From assembly GCA_028292565.1 (NCBI GenBank), contig JAQGMD010000040.1, positions 1-9,736 of the forward strand: DNA of 9,736 nt, read 5' to 3'. Positions 6,524 to 9,736 of this stretch are shown one piece after another; the first letter of the stretch is position 1; every line of letters starts with the position of its first letter. A program made the position numbers and the translations under genes. The notes under the pieces were generated by a model that did not search any database, had not been told where the DNA came from, and saw nothing but the letters and a program-made list of their open reading frames with translations. The DNA is from Burkholderia sp. Its GTDB lineage: Bacteria > Pseudomonadota > Gammaproteobacteria > Burkholderiales > Burkholderiaceae.

Positions 6524-7912
6524 TCACCCCACCACCACCGCAACCCCCGCCAACACCCCGCAAGCCACCCCCGCACTCATCAACGCAAACGCCCAATTCC
6601 GCCCAATACTAATCTCATACAACCCGACCCCCGCATACCGGCTAGCCATCAGCGTCAACACCGAGAACGGCGTAAGACTCGCCGTCAAACCCCACCCGGT
6701 AAGTATCGCCGCAAAATGCACGATCGGCGGCAGCCCCAGCACCGGCGGCGTAAAAGTCGTCCCCAGAAAAACCGCCGTCAGCATAGGGTGAATCCCCACC
6801 AGCGAAATCCCCATGATCACCAGCATGAGGAATGCCACGCCCAACAGTGGCACCCCATGGAGTAGCCCGCCGACATGCTGAACCCATTGCGCGGGAAATG
6901 CGTCCGCCATGATGCTGCCTGCACAGCCCGCCGCCATAAACAGAATCGCTTCACTGGCAAGCTTCGGAAACAGCTGCGCACCTTCCCACACCCCGCGTAA
7001 ACCTTCAACAACGCGCCGACCGGACCTGCCCATTGCCACACTCAGCACCAGTGCCGCGATCGGACCAAGCATCACGATCGAAGCGGTAATGCCGATGTTC
7101 AGTGACGCGCTTGCCGCGAGTACTGTCCCGAGAAACCCCAGCATTACCGCAAACACCGGAATCGCCGCTGCTGCCATCCCCTTCTGCACAGTCACATCCA
7201 CCGCCGGTACCGGCATAGACGCACCACCCGGATGGTTCAACAGCACACCGACCAACACCGTTACCTGAGCCAGCAAAAGCCCGACCGGAAATACTTCAAT
7301 CCAGTGCAGCGTTGGATAAAGCGCCAGCATAATCGCCATGTTCCCAAACACCGGGCTCCAGAAACCTGCCGCGGAAAAGCCGCGTGTCACAGCAACCACT
7401 GCCGCGGTCCTGCTCTCGCTTTTTCCTTCGTCGGCAGGCGCAGCCATGACCAGCATGATATTCAGCCCCGCCATCCCCAGCATCGCAGAAAACAACTGGC
7501 TCACCGCAGTGAACGACAAATAGCGCTTGCCCGGCGGCAGCCCGCGCAGGTTGGTTCCGACCGCGTGCACGTGAGGACTGCTTAGCCCGCATCGCGCCAG
7601 GAGCATCACGCTCGCCAACAGCGCGATTAGCAAGCCGGAGACAAAGATCCCGCGCTGCACCGCCGCCACCGGCGACTTGGCGAACGGCAGCAACACGAAG
7701 CTTGCAAGGAACAGGGTCAACGCGGTATTGCGCAGCTTGACGGCAATATTGCGGTACTCGACCACGATCAGCACCCCCGACGCCAACATCAGCGCGATGA
7801 ACAATGAGTCGGGACCTCCAAACGCGCGCCATAGGGCAATCGCCATCACGGCGACCACGGAACCGATCGCCAATGCGCGCGCGGCGCCTTTCGAGGGGTA
7901 TTTAGATAGCAT
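6524..7912 (-). CDS. Unidentified polytopic membrane protein, ion-transporter-like
   Basis: I do not recognise this family with confidence. From the ATG at 7912-7910 the product has 462 residues and about 12-13 hydrophobic helices (for example around 13-29, 36-51, 64-77, 87-106, 133-156, 175-200, 243-263, 268-290, 345-365, 405-425 and 440-460). Notable conserved-looking loops are VTRGFSAAGFWSPVFGNMAIML in the first half and VGIHPMLTAVFLGTTFTP with GWGLTASLTPFSVL in the second. Two such half-similar small-residue loops suggest a transporter with inverted halves, as in the ion transporter superfamily, but that is inference. The chosen start has no clear ribosome-binding site. The frame stays open upstream to an ATG at 8029, which would add 39 residues that do not look like protein and would overlap the divergent leader. 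It has no operon partner. Confidence 0.75.
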   Translation of the reverse strand: MLSKYPSKGAARALAIGSVVAVMAIALWRAFGGPDSLFIALMLASGVLIVVEYRNIAVKLRNTALTLFLASFVLLPFAKSPVAAVQRGIFVSGLLIALLASVMLLARCGLSSPHVHAVGTNLRGLPPGKRYLSFTAVSQLFSAMLGMAGLNIMLVMAAPADEGKSESRTAAVVAVTRGFSAAGFWSPVFGNMAIMLALYPTLHWIEVFPVGLLLAQVTVLVGVLLNHPGGASMPVPAVDVTVQKGMAAAAIPVFAVMLGFLGTVLAASASLNIGITASIVMLGPIAALVLSVAMGRSGRRVVEGLRGVWEGAQLFPKLASEAILFMAAGCAGSIMADAFPAQWVQHVGGLLHGVPLLGVAFLMLVIMGISLVGIHPMLTAVFLGTTFTPPVLGLPPIVHFAAILTGWGLTASLTPFSVLTLMASRYAGVGLYEISIGRNWAFALMSAGVACGVLAGVAVVVG

Positions 7913-8143
7913 ACTGATAGGTGATGCGCCACGCGGGCGCAAGATGGGCGACCGTTTATTTACGGCGTGAAAGATTGTGATATGAAGGCTCGAGATTGTA
8001 GCCGATATCAATATCTTCACGACGCGCACTCGATTTGCGCTCGGTCACCTTCAATCGATACAAACGCGCAATTAACGCTGAACCAGTTTCATCCGGCCAT
8101 CTCTAACCTTGTTGAAAATATAAAACTTCAGGAGCCAGAACCG

Positions 8144-8644
8144 ATGATCCAGGAAATTGACGCAGTTAAATTATTAATCAGCCAGCATCGCTCGATGGAG
8201 GAAATGCTCGGGAAGGTTATGAAGGAAACCGGCGAAGAAAAACGAAAATCCCTCTTTGCCGAAGCCGGCGATCAACTGACCGTGCACATCAAATCGGAAG
8301 AGGACATCTTCTACCCTGCCGTGAAGGCCGCCCGCACGGAAGACATCCTGCTCGAGTCGCTGGAAGAACATCTATCCCTCAAACGCCTGCTGGCCGATCT
8401 GCTCGCACTCGACCCATCCGAAAAAGCATTCGAGCCCAAGTTCAAGGTATTAAAAGAGCAGACCGAGCATCACCACAAGGAAGAAGAAGAACATCTTTTC
8501 CCCAAAGTGAACAAGCTGCTGGACCAGCCCAGGCGTGAAGAACTGGGCAAGCAGATGCTGAAGATGCAAATGGCCATGAAAAAGCAAGGCGAACCGCGCG
8601 AGGGCGTCGTCAACGAGACTGCCTCCGCAGCTCCACTTGAGTAG
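8144..8644 (+). CDS. Hemerythrin-like HHE domain protein
   Basis: HHE proteins are four-helix bundles that bind a non-haem di-iron centre and are linked to oxygen, nitric oxide or iron sensing and stress. The 166-residue product has the expected ligand order: H15 in ISQHRSMEE, H48 and E52 in VHIKSEEDIFYP, H76 in LEEHLSL, and a histidine in EHHH (109-111) with E115 and H117 in KEEEEHLFP. All are at normal spacing. The C-terminal part (about 125-166) is a Lys/Met-rich helix followed by a short polar tail. The ATG at 8144 is chosen because AGGAG lies nine bases upstream. The frame stays open upstream to 7967, but those 59 residues lack family similarity. The next gene starts nine bases after the stop, so the two probably form an operon. 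The exact ligand and role are unknown. Confidence 0.9.
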   Translation: MIQEIDAVKLLISQHRSMEEMLGKVMKETGEEKRKSLFAEAGDQLTVHIKSEEDIFYPAVKAARTEDILLESLEEHLSLKRLLADLLALDPSEKAFEPKFKVLKEQTEHHHKEEEEHLFPKVNKLLDQPRREELGKQMLKMQMAMKKQGEPREGVVNETASAAPLE

Positions 8645-8653
8645 AGGTGCCGT

Positions 8654-9019
8654 ATGAAGAATGTCCCTACCATACTGATTGCGGGTCTGCTAAGCGTGTC
8701 TGCCGCCGCATGGGGGCAGTCACGCGTGGAAAAAGCTCCCGACGCCATCACGAAAATGCCGGAACCCGATATGCGCAGTCATCCCGATTCCTCGGCGAAG
8801 TCGCCCGACCCGGGACTAAGCAACCTTCCCGACGCCTCCGGTTCCTCCGGCACATCGGGTGACTCGGTAACCAACACCGGCATCGTCAAGGTCCCGCCCT
8901 CAACCGGCACCGAAAACGTCGTGACACCCCCGAAAGACATCGATCCAGGGATCACTGAGCCTACCGATGACATCGACAGGAAAAACCGGCAAAGGTCGGA
9001 AAAGAGGGAGCTCAAGTAG
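8654..9019 (+). CDS. Small exported, Pro/Asp/Ser-rich disordered protein
   Basis: This 121-residue protein starts with a Sec signal peptide (MKNVPTILIAGLLSVSAAAW, cleavage likely near AWG-Q at 21). The mature part looks disordered and rich in Pro, Asp, Ser, Thr and Gly. It has two DPG motifs (52-54 and 97-99), a GIVKVPPSTGT stretch and a highly charged end, DDIDRKNRQRSEKRELK. I recall short hypothetical exported proteins with a similar IDRKNR-type end in related bacteria, but no function. The ATG has AGAGGT five bases upstream and begins nine bases after the hemerythrin-like gene, which points to joint expression. There are no cysteines in the mature part, so it is not a lipoprotein. No enzyme or binding domain is visible. 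Confidence 0.75.
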   Translation: MKNVPTILIAGLLSVSAAAWGQSRVEKAPDAITKMPEPDMRSHPDSSAKSPDPGLSNLPDASGSSGTSGDSVTNTGIVKVPPSTGTENVVTPPKDIDPGITEPTDDIDRKNRQRSEKRELK

Positions 9020-9046
9020 GTAAACCAGCCAAGTAGCAACCAGCAG

Positions 9047-9061
9047 GACGCCTCTCGCGTC
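9047..9061. terminator. Weak hairpin after the exported-protein gene
   Basis: GACGC (9047-9051) pairs with GCGTC (9057-9061) around CTCTC, 28 bases past the stop at 9019. There is no T run on the plus strand, so any terminator role would be helped by the next hairpin or by Rho. Confidence 0.3.
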
Positions 9062-9071
9062 GCCCGGTCAA

Positions 9072-9100
9072 CTTCTTCCCCCTGCAACGGGGAAGGCGGG
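9072..9100. repeat. C-rich hairpin repeat, copy B
   Basis: CTTCCCC (9075-9081) pairs with GGGGAAG (9089-9095) around a 7-base loop. The sequence closely matches copy C near the window end (TTCCCCCTGCAA then GGGAAGGC.GGG). It lies between the convergent exported-protein and UspA genes, six bases from the UspA stop, and could close both transcripts. Confidence 0.65.
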
Positions 9101-9105
9101 CACTA

Positions 9106-9558
9106 CTACCCCACGTAATCACCCGCCACCAACACGCTGCACCGCACCCGATCCACCAGCAGTGCATCCACCGAGCCTTTCCACCACCGCATCGCGAACG
9201 GCTTGTGCCGCGTATGACCGAGGATCACCAGGTCGATCTTGAACTTCTCCACCATATCCGTAATGACATCGACGGGCTCTCCCGACTCCAGGTGCGTGAT
9301 GACATTCAGCCCGGCCTCCGTCAGCATATTACGGCCGGACTCGAGCACTTGCAGCATGGTTCTCTTTTCAGCGATCTGCTCTTCTTCCGTCGGCAATACC
9401 GCTGCGGAAAATTCTCCAAGCAGCACAATCGGTGAAGGAGTAATAACCGCCAGCAAATGAATTTGTGCTTCAGGTCCGGGCACAATTTGAATACATTCAT
9501 TCAAAGCGTGGCGGCTTTCCGGCGTGCCATTGTAGGCAACAAGGATCTTGCGATGCAT
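9106..9558 (-). CDS. Universal stress protein, UspA family
   Basis: Single-domain Usp proteins are cytoplasmic dimers induced by starvation, oxygen limitation or other stresses. The 150-residue product is of standard length with the usual alpha/beta Rossmann-like pattern: KILVAYNGTPESRHAL at the N-terminus, then IHLLAVI, VITHLESGEPVDVI, KIDLVILGHTRH and a final CSVLVAGD strand. The nucleotide-binding loop is only partly canonical: G114 and the later GS (128-129) are present, but the second glycine of G-x2-G-x9-G-S/T is Arg117 and the spacing is one longer. ATP binding is therefore uncertain. The aspartate often found in the first loop (AYDGS) is Asn10 here. The start is firm: AGGAGG lies eight bases upstream. 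The gene stands alone in the window. Confidence 0.93.
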   Translation of the reverse strand: MHRKILVAYNGTPESRHALNECIQIVPGPEAQIHLLAVITPSPIVLLGEFSAAVLPTEEEQIAEKRTMLQVLESGRNMLTEAGLNVITHLESGEPVDVITDMVEKFKIDLVILGHTRHKPFAMRWWKGSVDALLVDRVRCSVLVAGDYVG

Positions 9559-9613
9559 GGGTGACTCCTCCTCTGGTATGACGGGTTTGGGGTAAATCCC
9601 TCTTCTCGGATAC

Positions 9614-9645
9614 GGTTATTTTCCCGCATCATACAGCGGGTTCAA
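9614..9645 (-). promoter_or_regulatory. Candidate UspA promoter region with internal inverted repeat
   Basis: On the minus strand TTGAAC (9645-9640) resembles a -35. AATAAC (9620-9615) is a possible -10 but the spacing is 19, longer than ideal. Between them CCCGC (9623-9627) and GCGGG (9636-9640) form a 5-bp inverted repeat around eight bases, which could be a regulator site. Confidence 0.3.
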
Positions 9646-9695
9646 CAAAAGTCACACTGCAATGCGGCAGACTCATGGCGGGGCCTCGCGCTGGT

Positions 9696-9736
9696 CTCCT
9701 TCCCCCTGCAAGAGGGAAGGCCGGGATGGGGGTGCA
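9696..9736. repeat. C-rich hairpin repeat, copy C (runs to the window end)
   Basis: CCTTCCC (9698-9704) pairs with GGGAAGG (9714-9720) around a 9-base loop, followed by CCGGGATGGGGGTG. It shares its core with copy B and, inverted, with copy A. Its right end is cut by the window border. It contains no ORF. Confidence 0.65.

Noticed and set aside
6406..6791. Pro/Thr-rich short plus-strand ORFs after the dehydrogenase
   Set aside because: They come from the repeat element and from the antisense of the transporter 3' end. Their Pro/Thr bias is what G-rich coding sequence gives on the other strand.
7296..7832. 178-codon minus-strand ORF in a second frame within the transporter gene
   Set aside because: Arg/Gly/Ala-rich frame shadow of the membrane protein. 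No helices or motifs.
1..9736. CRISPR array, tRNA or rRNA gene, insertion sequence or phage module
   Set aside because: No regularly spaced direct repeats, no cloverleaf with a CCA-like end and T-arm, and no transposase or integrase motif seen on either strand.

Overview
The window reads as a chromosomal segment of a moderately GC-rich Gram-negative bacterium, most likely a betaproteobacterium of the Burkholderiales (Oxalobacteraceae-like). This rests on protein style (the CopD-type membrane protein end, the exported Tim44-like protein, LigD with PE-LIG-POL order, Sec signal peptides) and on dispersed GTAGGTTGGG-type intergenic repeats. It is an inference, not a database result. No rRNA, tRNA, CRISPR array, transposase or phage gene was seen.

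Layout. 3-209 (+) is the C-terminal end of a small membrane protein, probably CopD family. It converges on an exported Tim44-domain protein (350-1282, -), and three separate inverted repeats lie between the two stop codons. A 288-base divergent intergenic region with promoter candidates and a 13-bp palindrome leads into the two-gene non-homologous end-joining module: ku (1571-2458, +) and ligD (2563-5124, +). A possible 35-codon ORF with a good ribosome-binding site follows (5154-5261), then a periplasmic PQQ-type aldose sugar dehydrogenase (5278-6399, +). A roughly 106-bp element with inverted ends and two inner hairpins (6396-6501) separates this from a convergent, unidentified polytopic membrane protein (6524-7912, -). 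Divergent from the latter is a probable two-gene operon of a hemerythrin/HHE protein (8144-8644, +) and a small disordered exported protein (8654-9019, +). A universal stress protein (9106-9558, -) converges on it.

How the genes fit together. Ku and LigD form a complete bacterial NHEJ system: Ku binds double-strand ends and LigD supplies end-processing, gap filling and sealing. With the hemerythrin-like protein and UspA nearby, the segment looks like a stress or stationary-phase neighbourhood, but no shared regulator or operator is visible, so co-regulation is only a suggestion. All large reading frames are intact.

Dispersed repeats are a second theme. Besides the element at 6396-6501, three copies of a C-rich hairpin sequence lie between genes (about 2470, 9072 and 9696). 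The least explained items are the transporter-like protein, the small ORF after ligD, and the small exported protein encoded next to the hemerythrin gene. I did not find a convincing new multi-gene system.
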